Below, in pieces: positions 1 through 7,567 of a stretch of 64,000 nt of DNA (the stretch's first letter is position 1; every line of letters begins with the position of its first letter). Source of the DNA: Candidatus Stoquefichus sp. SB1. GTDB lineage: Bacteria > Bacillota_I > Bacilli_A > Erysipelotrichales > Coprobacillaceae. Where the stretch lies: the NCBI RefSeq assembly GCF_001244545.1, contig NZ_LN852694.1, forward strand, positions 62,001 through 126,000, given 5' to 3'. The position numbers and the translations under genes were made by a program. The notes beneath the pieces are model-generated. The model did not search any database. It saw only the letters and a list, made by a program, of their open reading frames with translations, and had not been told where the DNA came from.

Positions 1-54
1 GCTGTAGGATTATATTTTAATGAAAAAAAGAAATGTAAAGATAAGAAACAGTGA
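1..54 (+). CDS. Possible 3' end of an upstream gene (partial)
   Basis: Only frame 1 is open from the window edge, giving 17 codons and a TGA stop at 52-54; the other two forward frames stop sooner. The tail is lysine-rich. It is too short to identify. It could be the last codons of another gene of the array that follows, since a copy of the intergenic leader repeat starts straight after it. Confidence 0.3.
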   Translation, partial: AVGLYFNEKKKCKDKKQ

Positions 55-100
55 AATCCTAGTTTCTCAAAGTAATAAAAGTAAGAATTTGTAAAAGGAA
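55..100 (+). repeat. Cassette leader repeat, copy 1 (divergent)
   Basis: This stretch begins AAATCCTAGTTT and ends AGAATTTGTAAAAGG. The same AAATCCTAGTTT opens the leader at 1197-1208, and the AAGTNATAAA and AATTTGT blocks follow in the same order. It sits directly after the previous stop and shortly before the first full gene. Confidence 0.5.
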
Positions 101-139
101 AAATTGTATGATCTTTTTGATGATATAGGAGGCAATAAA

Positions 140-589
140 ATGAACATTACTCAACAAATAGATATGCTAATATATTCAGAAAATAAACAGGCATATAATG
201 CCTTGAAAGAACTTTTAGCTTTAAGTGAAAAAAGCAATATTTTATATCCATATTTCAATCGATTTGTTGAAATGATGAATAATCAAGATAATTCATATAT
301 TCGTACTAGAGGATTACGTTTAATTGCATATAATTCAAAATGGGATATAGATAATCAAGTGAATGAAATTATTCATGAATGGTTGAAGCATATTGAAGAT
401 GAGAAGCCTATAACAGCTAGGCAGTGTATAAAAGATACAATTATCATAGCAAAAAATAAGCCAGAACTTATAGATGTCATTCTTCAAGCCTTAGAAGATT
501 ATCATACAATTTATGATGAAAGTATGCAAAATTTAGTATATAAAGATAGGCAAAAGGCGATACATCACATTAGACAATATACTTGGTAA
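140..589 (+). CDS. HEAT-repeat-like small protein (SufBD-like)
   Basis: A 149-residue soluble, mostly alpha-helical protein with paired-helix segments. It resembles small Firmicutes proteins labelled SufBD or HEAT-repeat proteins, which are common in arrays of accessory genes. No catalytic motif is visible and the role is unknown. The ATG at 140 is chosen because TAGGAGG lies at 126-132 with 7 bases of spacing; an in-frame ATG at 104 has no good ribosome site. It is the first complete gene of the same-strand accessory series. The family assignment is by resemblance only. Confidence 0.6.
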   Translation: MNITQQIDMLIYSENKQAYNALKELLALSEKSNILYPYFNRFVEMMNNQDNSYIRTRGLRLIAYNSKWDIDNQVNEIIHEWLKHIEDEKPITARQCIKDTIIIAKNKPELIDVILQALEDYHTIYDESMQNLVYKDRQKAIHHIRQYTW

Positions 590-607
590 ATTCTGGTATA
601 GCTAGAT

Positions 608-628
608 TGTAAATGAGAATTTGTGGAG
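608..628 (+). repeat. Cassette leader repeat, copy 2
   Basis: The core AAATGAGAATTTGTGGAG lies at 611-628. Its GTGGAG end serves as the ribosome site for the ATG at 635. The core recurs almost unchanged at 2468 and 5312. Confidence 0.7.
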
Positions 629-634
629 ATTATA

Positions 635-1192
635 ATGAGAGAGTTATTTGAGATATTTCCTTATTTGGAAAATGATAAAGTGATTATAAGAAAAATGGAA
701 TTAAATGATGTTGAAGCATTATCAGAAATGAGTAATAATGATAATATATATAGGTTTATACCACCGTTTCTGTATAAAAAAAGTAACAAAGCATTAGAGA
801 CAGCAATTAAAAATCTTGGGAAAAGAGATTTTGAAAAGAAAAAACTCATAATTGCAGGCATCTATTTAAAGGATAATCCTAATAGACTGGTGGGCTTGGC
901 AGAAATGTTTGACTATAAAAAAAGAGAAAACAAAATAACAGTAGGATATAAAGTGAATGAAAGTTATTGGAATAAAAAAATAGCAACAAATACTTTAAAG
1001 TTAATGGTTGATTATTTAGTAAACGAAATTGGAATTACAACACTTAATGCTTTTGTTATGCCAAAAAATATATATTCAGCAAAAATATTATTAAATAATG
1101 GTTTTATCAAGGAGAATTATACTATACAAGAAAAGAATTGGGGCGGTCAGGAAATTGTATCTGTTGATGTATACACATACACAAAGATATAA
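635..1192 (+). CDS. GNAT N-acetyltransferase, RimJ/RimL type
   Basis: A 185-residue protein with the RimJ/RimL-like GNAT layout: an N-terminal substrate strand, a central beta sheet near residues 84-106, the acetyl-CoA segment YWNKKIATNTL at 111-121, and the C-terminal strand pattern around AKILLNNGF at 149-157. It would transfer acetyl from acetyl-CoA to an amine; the substrate cannot be told from sequence. The ATG at 635 is preferred to an in-frame GTG at 623 because that GTG lies inside the ribosome site. It is the second gene of the accessory array. Confidence 0.8.
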   Translation: MRELFEIFPYLENDKVIIRKMELNDVEALSEMSNNDNIYRFIPPFLYKKSNKALETAIKNLGKRDFEKKKLIIAGIYLKDNPNRLVGLAEMFDYKKRENKITVGYKVNESYWNKKIATNTLKLMVDYLVNEIGITTLNAFVMPKNIYSAKILLNNGFIKENYTIQEKNWGGQEIVSVDVYTYTKI

Positions 1193-1196
1193 ATAA

Positions 1197-1248
1197 ATCC
1201 TAGTTTGTAGAAGTCATAAAGGGTAGTAAAAATTAAAATTTGTTGCTT
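1197..1248 (+). repeat. Cassette leader repeat, copy 3
   Basis: The block runs from AAATCCTAGTTTGTAGAAGT to AAATTTGTTG. Its 3' 45 bases align without gaps to the leader at about 2436-2482, with roughly three quarters of positions identical by eye. The ribosome site for the next gene, GGGGAGG, lies just downstream at 1255-1261. Confidence 0.6.
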
Positions 1249-1271
1249 TATCATGGGGAGGTTAAAATACA

Positions 1272-1919
1272 ATGAAATGTAGATTTGTAGAAAAAATATT
1301 CAAGCAAGGGAATCGATATTTCATTGAAATTCCCTTTAATGTCTGGGAAGAATTTGGTCAAAAGGGCATGATTTCAGTTAAAGTTTCCATAGAAGATTAT
1401 CCTTTTGAGTGCAGACTGATTCCAAAAGGAGAAGGAATCTATTACATACCGGTTGCAAAGAAAATTGCGGATCAGATAAAGGATGTGGTAAGTGTTTCCT
1501 TGGAAGTCATTAGTGGATTAACTCGAATAAATCATGATAGTCCATATACTAAGGAAAATCCTATACGAAAGATTAACTCTATTGAAAGTGTCAGTTATCC
1601 AAAAGATGGATATTGTGGACAAATCTGTATTGCTATGCTGACAGGTCTTAGTGTAGATGAAGTTATCAATATTATGCAAACAAAGGCATGGCAATGTTCT
1701 TTTACAAAACTGATAGAAACTTTAGACTATTTTGGTATTCAACATAATAAAAAGATTACTTATACTAAAGGAAAAGAGTTTACCTTACCAGAGTGTTGCA
1801 TTGTTAATATAAAAGACGAAAATACAAGTCATTTTGTCTTGTATTATAAAGGAAAATATTATGATACAAAATCTATTGTTCTATCAAAAATTATAGGTTA
1901 TTTAGAAATTATTATATAA
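1272..1919 (+). CDS. DUF1905-like barrel fused to a C39-like peptidase domain
   Basis: A 215-residue two-part protein. Residues 1-80 read like a DUF1905 beta-barrel: a conserved IEIPFNVWEEFG strand, then KG, PFECRL, and an alternating hydrophobic end. Residues 105-200 look like a C39/papain-like domain: DGYCGQICIAMLTG at 112-125 with candidate nucleophile Cys115, SHFVLYY with His187, and KYYDTKS with Asp198, in the Cys-His-Asp order of C39 peptidases. No signal peptide is present, so it should act in the cytoplasm. The start follows GGGGAGG. A function as a protease or peptide binder is an inference. Confidence 0.65.
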   Translation: MKCRFVEKIFKQGNRYFIEIPFNVWEEFGQKGMISVKVSIEDYPFECRLIPKGEGIYYIPVAKKIADQIKDVVSVSLEVISGLTRINHDSPYTKENPIRKINSIESVSYPKDGYCGQICIAMLTGLSVDEVINIMQTKAWQCSFTKLIETLDYFGIQHNKKITYTKGKEFTLPECCIVNIKDENTSHFVLYYKGKYYDTKSIVLSKIIGYLEIII

Positions 1920-1954
1920 TAAAAAAGATTGAGCAGATATATTCTTATTTATAC

Positions 1955-1973
1955 TTACAAATGAGAATTGGGG
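1955..1973 (+). repeat. Cassette leader repeat, copy 4
   Basis: AAATGAGAATTGGGGAAAG lies at 1959-1977, a variant of the leader core with GGGG in place of TGTGG. Here it sits about 55 bases upstream of the next start, which has its own GAGGAGG ribosome site. Confidence 0.5.
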
Positions 1974-2030
1974 AAAGAATCTTATGAAAAGATATAAGTA
2001 TAAATTCAAAAGTTGAGGAGGAAATTAAAT

Positions 2031-2426
2031 ATGTGGAAATGCCCTAAATGTGGAAGAGAGTTTAAAAGAACAAATCAAGGACATTATTGTGGAAAAACAG
2101 CTGAAACAGTATTAGAATATATAGACTCGCAACCATCGGAAACACATTCTCATTTAACAGAAATGATGATTACATTACAAAATAGTGTTCCATATATAAA
2201 TGAACGTATATTATGGAGTATGCCATACTATGAAAAAGAAGGAAAGTCTATTTCCTTTTCTGCTTGTAAAAATCATATTAGTCTTTATGTAGGAGTTGAA
2301 GCTATTGAAGAGTTTGCACCTGAATTAAATGAATTTGTTACAAAGAAAAATGCAATCTACTTTCCTTATAATAAAGCATTGCCAACAAAACTGATTACAA
2401 ATATTGTAAAATGGTGCTTAAAATAA
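2031..2426 (+). CDS. DUF1801 (YdhG-like) protein with N-terminal zinc ribbon
   Basis: A 131-residue protein. Residues 3-25 hold CPKC and an HYC knuckle that could bind zinc. The rest matches the DUF1801/YdhG fold, with a helical start, the RILWSMPYYEKEGKSISF strand-turn-strand and a terminal KLITNIVKWCLK helix. YdhG relatives are described as frataxin-like iron-handling proteins, but this member's role is unknown. The ATG at 2031 is chosen over an in-frame start at 2013 because GAGGAGG stands just before it. It is the fourth full gene of the array. Confidence 0.7.
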   Translation: MWKCPKCGREFKRTNQGHYCGKTAETVLEYIDSQPSETHSHLTEMMITLQNSVPYINERILWSMPYYEKEGKSISFSACKNHISLYVGVEAIEEFAPELNEFVTKKNAIYFPYNKALPTKLITNIVKWCLK

Positions 2427-2435
2427 TTTGATAAT

Positions 2436-2488
2436 TTTTTGTTTGTAAAAGTACTAAGGAACATTAAAAATGAGAATTTGTGGAGGTG
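2436..2488 (+). repeat. Cassette leader repeat, copy 5 (best preserved)
   Basis: The block GTTTGTAAAAGTACTAAGG leads to the core AAATGAGAATTTGTGGAGG at 2468-2486. This copy joins the upstream half seen at 55 and 1197 to the downstream core seen at 611 and 5312, so it links the two halves as one element. GGAGGTG is the ribosome site of the next gene. Confidence 0.7.
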
Positions 2489-2495
2489 TACTATT

Positions 2496-3050
2496 GTGAT
2501 TAAAATAGACTTTGAGAGATTGGAAGCTGGTTGGATAGAAGGGAAAATTACAACTGAAGAAAATAATCTATACTTTTCTTATAGCTGGATTTCAAATTTC
2601 TTAAATGATTTATTAAAGGCATTTTTATATGTTGGAGGGTATATAGAAAATAGATCTTTAGATAGATTCACTGCATATTCAGAACCTGCAATTGATGATT
2701 GGTTATTTAATAAAAAAGATAATGACTTGGTTATACAAATCAATTGTTTTAAAGATGAAACTAGAAATAAACAAATAGAAATTACGAAGATTCGCTGTGA
2801 TTACAATGAATTTATGGATGCACTTTTTGAAAGTTTAACTAGGCTTATTAAGAGAGTAGGAATATATGGCTATAGAACTGAATGGGAAGAAGAATTTCCA
2901 ATAAGTTTATATATGAAGTTATATGATGTTCTCAATAATTCTCATTATCTTGATTTAAATAAATTATCATTAGAAAAAACGTACAATCAAGGTGGACAAG
3001 TTTCAAATGTTTCTAATGAATTAACTCTTATAAGTGAGATACTAAAATAA
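2496..3050 (+). CDS. Hypothetical cassette protein
   Basis: A 184-residue soluble protein that I do not assign to a known family. The first 60 residues alternate strands and a helix around YSYSWISNFLNDLLKAF, and the middle is charged. There are no transmembrane segments or cysteine clusters. The GTG at 2496 is chosen because TGGAGGTG at 2481-2488 precedes it by 7 bases; the longer frame to 2439 would translate the leader repeat itself. Position in the array is the only hint of its nature as an accessory gene. Confidence 0.65.
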   Translation: MIKIDFERLEAGWIEGKITTEENNLYFSYSWISNFLNDLLKAFLYVGGYIENRSLDRFTAYSEPAIDDWLFNKKDNDLVIQINCFKDETRNKQIEITKIRCDYNEFMDALFESLTRLIKRVGIYGYRTEWEEEFPISLYMKLYDVLNNSHYLDLNKLSLEKTYNQGGQVSNVSNELTLISEILK

Positions 3051-3088
3051 ATAAATATTTATTTTCTAAATGCATTATAATTCAGTAA

Positions 3089-3451
3089 ATGAGAAGAATA
3101 GCTTTTGATTTCGAATGCATAAAAGGGTATGATGTTTTACAATGCACTTATAATGATATGAATATTGATATTACTGCACTGATGTTAGAAAATCTTAAAA
3201 CAAGCACACTTTAAAAAAATCGATATGAGTGATACTATTGATGTGGTATATGTAAATAGTTATATTGGTCATTCGGTTAGGCAAGAAATTGAATATGCAA
3301 AAACACATCACAAAGAGATTATTTTTTATAGCAAGGATATTCTGTAATTACTTCTACAAATTCCAGTTATGTAGAAGAATGTTTTGTTTTTAGTACAACT
3401 GATGTATATACCTCAAAGGCAGTATCCTTGAAAAAGGGCTTAATAGAATAA
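3089..3451 (+). pseudogene. Decayed gene, nucleoside deoxyribosyltransferase-like remnant
   Basis: Three overlapping frames each carry part of one protein. Frame one begins ATG AGA AGA at 3089 and stops after 41 codons. A second frame (3225-3347) reads DTIDVVYVNSYIGHSVRQE then IEYAKTHHKEIIFY, which resembles the GGYIGESTRREIEYAK signature of small nucleoside 2-deoxyribosyltransferase-like proteins. A third frame (to TAA at 3449-3451) gives a continuation rich in Ser and Thr. At least two frameshifts are needed to join them. The leader core AAATGAGAA overlaps the first ATG. Family resemblance is moderate; decay is clear. Confidence 0.55.
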
Positions 3452-3514
3452 AAATTGTTGAATATGGATGTAGGAATTTTAAACTCTGAATTTTATGCAT
3501 AGATGAGGTGGAAT

Positions 3515-4345
3515 ATGGATAAAAAAGCAAAGAAGATATTGTTTAGTACCTATTGGTCAAGTAATGGATGGAAAATGGAGAATGAACGTTACACATCACC
3601 AGAAGATTTTGCATATGCAAAAGAAAAAGGATTAATGTTTGAGCCAATTACGATTTCTCATGATGAATGTGTAAAAAAAATAGTAAAACTTGCAAATACA
3701 ATTACTATGGAACAAGTTACACGAGCATTCATGTGTAGTTTGTCTACACGACGTTTAGAATGGCGAAGTGCAGTATGCTCTTATTATATTGCAAAACTAT
3801 TTACAGAGCATAAATATACGCCTATTGAATCAGGTTATTTTTATGAGTGTGATGCAGTGACACACATAGATTATACTTGTGCTATATGTCGTGATATAAA
3901 ATATGGAGTAGTAGGACAAGAATACTACAAAAATATAGATTTGAATGTTTTGAATTTTGAGCGAATAAAATGGGGAGGACTTCGTCATGGAGATTTGATT
4001 TATACACTTTTTGATTTGGAACAGTTTATGAAAGAAGAAATCCCTGAACCAACTAGTAAGGATGCTGAAATTTTTAAAGAAATATTGAATGCAGTAGCGA
4101 GTTGTCATTCTAATGATTATCCAAGTGCTTTGAGAAACAAATTAGCAGAGATTTCACTGTTAAAGACAAATAAAGCTGAGCGTGATGTTATAATCGAGAT
4201 ATTGTCGTGTATAGGAGTGTTAACTCCTAAATCATACGATAGACCAGAGGCGGCAAAACATGATTGGACTTATGCGACTTATTGGCGTGGAGAAGATGGT
4301 TATGATAGTACTTTAGTGGATAAGTATTTTCGAAAGTACTTATAA
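3515..4345 (+). CDS. Hypothetical cassette protein
   Basis: A 276-residue soluble protein of no family I can name. It begins KKAKKILFSTYWSSNGWK and ends in a segment naming HDWTYATYWRGEDGYDS. The middle has a helical stretch (EQVTRAFMCSLSTRRLEWRS) and several cysteines (CDAVTHIDYTCAIC) that might bind metal. The ATG at 3515 follows GAGGTGG; an in-frame ATG at 3503 overlaps no ribosome site. It follows the decayed gene and keeps the array's orientation. Confidence 0.65.
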   Translation: MDKKAKKILFSTYWSSNGWKMENERYTSPEDFAYAKEKGLMFEPITISHDECVKKIVKLANTITMEQVTRAFMCSLSTRRLEWRSAVCSYYIAKLFTEHKYTPIESGYFYECDAVTHIDYTCAICRDIKYGVVGQEYYKNIDLNVLNFERIKWGGLRHGDLIYTLFDLEQFMKEEIPEPTSKDAEIFKEILNAVASCHSNDYPSALRNKLAEISLLKTNKAERDVIIEILSCIGVLTPKSYDRPEAAKHDWTYATYWRGEDGYDSTLVDKYFRKYL

Positions 4346-4441
4346 TTTTTTTAAAGGTAAATTTCAGTTAAGTGAAAAAGTTATAAGAGAGATAAATACC
4401 AGTTGTTCTAAATAGTGAAGAAAATAACAGAGGTAAAACTT

Positions 4442-5104
4442 ATGAATAAAGAATGGTCTAAATTACATAAAACTGTACAGGAACAAATAAAAAGGAAAGA
4501 TACTTATCAAGAAGGTATTGATACATTGTTTGAATTACGTAATAGTCTTATGAAAGTGCTCGTATCTATAAAAGATGAATTGATTAGAGAAGATTTCAAT
4601 ACAATACCATTTATAAATGCAGAAGGCTATCATAGTAAAACTATTGTTTATTCTATATGGCATATTTTCCGTATAGAGGATATTGTTGCACATACATTGA
4701 TAAATGGTGATGAACAAGTTTTCTTTAAAGGGAATTATCAAAAGCGAATCAATGCATCAATTATCACAACAGGAAATGAACTTGTGAAATATGAAATAGC
4801 AGAATTTTCAGAAAACTTAAATTTAGATGAACTTTATTCCTATATTTTTGAGGTGAAAGAGAGTACTGAGAAATTAATTAAAAATCTATCTTATACAGAT
4901 ATGAGAAACAAAATTTCAGAAGATAGAAAAAAGACTTTAAAATGTCTAAATGTGGTCAGTACAGATGAAAGCGCGATATGGCTTATTGACTATTGGTGTG
5001 GAAAAGATATAAGAGGATTAATTCTAATGCCCTTTTCAAGACATTGGATTATGCATATTGAAGCAAGTTTACGTATCAAGAATAAAATTTGTTCAAGTCA
5101 ATAA
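4442..5104 (+). CDS. DinB-like four-helix protein
   Basis: A 220-residue, largely helical protein. The segment YSIWHIFRIEDIVAHTLI and the C-terminal FSRHWIMHIEASL place histidines on separate helices, as in the DinB/YfiT four-helix metal-binding superfamily. Relatives in Clostridia are often mislabelled as phage head-tail adaptors. A thiol transferase role is known for some family members, but nothing here fixes a substrate. The ATG at 4442 has AGAGGT at 4429-4434 with 7 bases of spacing; a GTG at 4415 does not. Confidence 0.55.
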   Translation: MNKEWSKLHKTVQEQIKRKDTYQEGIDTLFELRNSLMKVLVSIKDELIREDFNTIPFINAEGYHSKTIVYSIWHIFRIEDIVAHTLINGDEQVFFKGNYQKRINASIITTGNELVKYEIAEFSENLNLDELYSYIFEVKESTEKLIKNLSYTDMRNKISEDRKKTLKCLNVVSTDESAIWLIDYWCGKDIRGLILMPFSRHWIMHIEASLRIKNKICSSQ

Positions 5105-5163
5105 CTTTTAGTCCATATAAAATTTTAAATTTATTACAATAAATAGTGGTATTTTCAATAATT

Positions 5164-5195
5164 GTGGGGTATTTTTTTACCTCACTTTAATTTTG
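5164..5195 (+). terminator. Hairpin with T-rich tail after the DinB-like gene
   Basis: GTGGGGTA at 5164-5171 pairs with TACCTCAC at 5178-5185 (one G-T pair), followed by TTTAATTTT. It would end transcription of the first half of the array, and a fresh promoter follows. Confidence 0.6.
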
Positions 5196-5246
5196 AGATT
5201 CAAAGCGATACTTTTTTTGTAAAAATAATCATTTTTAGACATATCT

Positions 5247-5255
5247 AAATGAGAA
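5247..5255 (+). repeat. Leader core fragment AAATGAGAA
   Basis: An isolated copy of the first nine bases of the leader core, between the terminator and the promoter of the acetyltransferase gene. It has no adjacent start codon. Confidence 0.4.
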
Positions 5256-5273
5256 CATAGTCAATAACTATAA

Positions 5274-5301
5274 TGCTTAATTATTTGATGTATGATATAA
5301 T
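5274..5301 (+). promoter_or_regulatory. Extended -10 promoter for the CatA-like gene
   Basis: TGATATAAT at 5293-5301 is a consensus extended -10 box; the -35 region is weak. It starts a new unit about 35 bases before the ribosome site and leaves the leader repeat in the 5' untranslated region. Confidence 0.55.
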
Positions 5302-5311
5302 AAGTTAAACT

Positions 5312-5331
5312 AAATGAGAATTTGATGGAGG
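5312..5331 (+). repeat. Cassette leader repeat, copy 6
   Basis: AAATGAGAATTTGATGGAGG, the core with one inserted base, ends in the ribosome site for the ATG at 5337. Confidence 0.7.
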
Positions 5332-5336
5332 ATATG

Positions 5337-5960
5337 ATGGCAAAAGAAGTTCAACCAAAAGATACAACCAGAGCCATGGCATATGAACTTTGGATGAAAG
5401 CTCCCAATCCAATGGTAACTTTTTTTAAGACTTTGGATGTAACGAATCTGATGAAAGTGAGTAAAAGAAAACACATGAAGTTCAATATGCTTCTGGATTT
5501 TTGCATTGGAAAAGCTGCTGTGAGTGTAAAAGAGTTTTATACACTTCCTGTAGGCGATAAACTTATGCAATATGATACGATTGCAATTAATACGATCGTG
5601 AAAAATAAAGATGGAGAAGTCAGTTCGTGTGACATTTTATATGTGGAAGATTTGAATAAATACAACCAACAATATTTAAAATATACCTCTCAGGTTGCAG
5701 AAAACTGTCAAGATAGAGATTTATCCAACAATAGTATGGTAATAGGTACATCAGCAATCATAGATACAGAAATTGATGGTGCTGTGGGTATGAACAGTGG
5801 CATTTTTAATAACCCATTTATCATTTGGGGAAGATACAAAAAGAAATGGTTTAAATATTACTTAACACTTTCTTTTCAATTTCACCATACACAGATGGAT
5901 GGTGCACATGCTGGTAGATTTTTGGCAAATTTACAAAAGGAGATTAATAGTTTAAAATAA
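5337..5960 (+). CDS. Chloramphenicol acetyltransferase-like protein (CatA family)
   Basis: A 207-residue protein, close to the usual 210-220 of type A chloramphenicol acetyltransferases. The signature FHHTQMDGAHAGRFLANLQ lies at 182-200, with catalytic His184 and Asp188 of the HHxxxDG motif. It would use acetyl-CoA to acetylate a hydroxyl; whether chloramphenicol is the real substrate is unknown, and distant family members often have none identified. The second of two tandem ATGs (5337) is chosen because GGAGG at 5327-5331 stands 5 bases off. The gene is bounded by leader-derived repeats, including a 12-bp inverted pair on its 3' side. Confidence 0.8.
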   Translation: MAKEVQPKDTTRAMAYELWMKAPNPMVTFFKTLDVTNLMKVSKRKHMKFNMLLDFCIGKAAVSVKEFYTLPVGDKLMQYDTIAINTIVKNKDGEVSSCDILYVEDLNKYNQQYLKYTSQVAENCQDRDLSNNSMVIGTSAIIDTEIDGAVGMNSGIFNNPFIIWGRYKKKWFKYYLTLSFQFHHTQMDGAHAGRFLANLQKEINSLK

Positions 5961-5963
5961 AAA

Positions 5964-6006
5964 ATTCTCATTTATCCAAATGACAAAGAATGATATAAAT
6001 GAGAAT
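5964..6006. repeat. 12-bp inverted repeat containing the leader core
   Basis: ATTCTCATTTAT at 5964-5975 and ATAAATGAGAAT at 5995-6006 are perfect inverted copies, separated by 19 bases. The right arm holds AAATGAGAAT in the same orientation as the other leaders, and the left arm is its mirror. As RNA it would form a hairpin after the acetyltransferase gene, but there is no T run behind it. Confidence 0.7.
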
Positions 6007-6099
6007 ATATAGAGAAGTTAAAAAACTTGATAAATTTTCAAAGGTATTTGTTAAAAAAGTTAATAATATAGAATTAGAATTTATGGAGGAAATGAATAT

Positions 6100-6504
6100 A
6101 TGGGTGCATGGGATTATGGTGTGTTTGATGATGATACTGCTTATGATGCTTTAGATGATTTAAAGGAATCAACAGATATTATGCTGGAAATGGAAAAGTA
6201 TTTTGATAAGGCAATACAGACTGATTATGTTGGTTATGACGAGGGACATTATGCTTTAGTGTCAGCTGCAGTGATAGATAGTGTAATAAATGGAACATCT
6301 TATAGATGTGATGATAGTTATACTGAATGGATAGAAACACTAAAAGAATTTGATTTGACGTCACTTAAACAAAAGGCAGTCATGGCTATTAATCAAGTTC
6401 TTTCTAATCACTCTGAATTAAAAGAACTATGGGAAGAGAATAAGGAATTATACCCTAAATGGTGTGATGATAAATGCAAGATAAAAAAGAGACTTATGGA
6501 GTAA
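6100..6504 (+). CDS. DUF4259 family protein
   Basis: A 134-residue protein opening MGAWDYGVFDDDTAYDALDDL, the hallmark start of DUF4259, which is usually about 130 residues. It is acidic and helical, with no membrane segment. The function of the family is not known; members are common as stand-alone accessory genes. TATGGAGGA at 6082-6090 precedes the ATG, and a weak leader-like AATTAGAATTT at 6070-6080 precedes that. Confidence 0.85.
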   Translation: MGAWDYGVFDDDTAYDALDDLKESTDIMLEMEKYFDKAIQTDYVGYDEGHYALVSAAVIDSVINGTSYRCDDSYTEWIETLKEFDLTSLKQKAVMAINQVLSNHSELKELWEENKELYPKWCDDKCKIKKRLME

Positions 6505-6558
6505 GTAGAGATTAAAAACAATGATTATGTATATGGGATGCAAAGGGGATATAAATAA

Positions 6559-6963
6559 GTGAATTTTATTGATAAAGCATTGGAAAATAATTTACATGGC
6601 GATGAATTTTTACAAGCTATGGCAGATATCTATTCAGAAAATAATGTACGAAGTGTATTAGATAAATATCCTCACTTTATAAAGGATGTTATTACTATTA
6701 TTGATTATGATACTGAAATTCAGATGGGTGGATTAGATGAAATTATAAATGGAAATATGCAAGAAATGTTTCCTCAAATATTACAAGCATTAGAAAATTG
6801 TGGTGCAAGCAAAGAAGCGAGTTTGCTGAAAAAAGCTAAAGCAATGTCACCACAAGAATATGAACAAAAATATAATGATTTGTATAATCAATTGGCTTTG
6901 AATAATGATTACAGTGCTTTTTGGGATTTGGTGAAAAAATATATTGATGATCATTTAGGTTGA
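6559..6963 (+). CDS. DUF4375 (DMP19-like) family protein
   Basis: A 134-residue helical acidic protein. The segment DTEIQMGGLDEIINGNMQEMF followed by ALENCGASKEASLLKKA resembles the DUF4375/DMP19 pattern, in which a glycine-rich turn precedes a helical pair. Neisseria DMP19 is a DNA-mimic protein; that role should not be assumed here. The start is GTG at 6559 with AGGGG at 6544-6548. It lies 54 bases after the DUF4259 gene, probably in the same transcript. Confidence 0.6.
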   Translation: MNFIDKALENNLHGDEFLQAMADIYSENNVRSVLDKYPHFIKDVITIIDYDTEIQMGGLDEIINGNMQEMFPQILQALENCGASKEASLLKKAKAMSPQEYEQKYNDLYNQLALNNDYSAFWDLVKKYIDDHLG

Positions 6964-7009
6964 TGATGAAATCTGGTTTATAGAATAATTATTTAACGGA
7001 GGTAATGTT

Positions 7010-7489
7010 ATGGGACATTTCGGATTTTCATATATTGGTTTCATCTTTTTACTGATGTTATTTATTCCAAATATGATTTGGGCAAGAAAAAAACCAGAAG
7101 GTTACACTGCTGATGGAGAAAATAAGATTTTAGGTTTATTTGAACGTATTGGTGAAATATTAGTATGTTGTTGTGCATTGATATTTTCAGATTTTAATTT
7201 TCGTGAAATAACAGCGTGGAGTGGATGGCTCATAGCAGCAATTATGCTGATGGTTTTATATGAAATTTGGTGGATAAAGTATTTTTGTAGTGAACGTCAA
7301 CTAAAAGATTTTTATACAGGCATCTTGTTTATTCCGCTTGCCGGAGCAACACTGCCTGTGATGGCATTTGGTTTGTTAGGAATATATGGAAAAGTGATTT
7401 GGATGTTAATTGCTGTAGTTATTTTAGGAATTGGACATATTGGAATTCATTTAGAACATTATTATAAACTGAATAAAAATAGAAAATAA
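7010..7489 (+). CDS. Small integral membrane protein
   Basis: A 159-residue protein with about five hydrophobic segments (residues 5-23, 46-62, 71-90, 104-125, 128-147) and short charged loops (ARKKPEGYTADGENK). Similar unnamed proteins are scattered in Firmicutes accessory regions. There are no catalytic or transport signatures. The ATG at 7010 follows ACGGAGGT. It starts a short run of membrane protein genes on the same strand. Confidence 0.65.
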   Translation: MGHFGFSYIGFIFLLMLFIPNMIWARKKPEGYTADGENKILGLFERIGEILVCCCALIFSDFNFREITAWSGWLIAAIMLMVLYEIWWIKYFCSERQLKDFYTGILFIPLAGATLPVMAFGLLGIYGKVIWMLIAVVILGIGHIGIHLEHYYKLNKNRK

Positions 7490-7567
7490 GTTTATTTGAG
7501 TTTTTTAATAGGTGTTAATCATAAGGAATATATTTATGGTTTTCATTTCTGAGAAAGGGGAATGGAT

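Noticed and set aside
4442-5104. Phage head-tail adaptor
   Set aside because: The helix and His pattern fits the DinB-like superfamily better and there are no phage neighbours.
1-6100. Integron with attC sites
   Set aside because: No integrase is present, and the leader repeat lacks the paired RYYYAAC/GTTRRRY arms and the hairpin form of attC. Only the array-like layout is shared.
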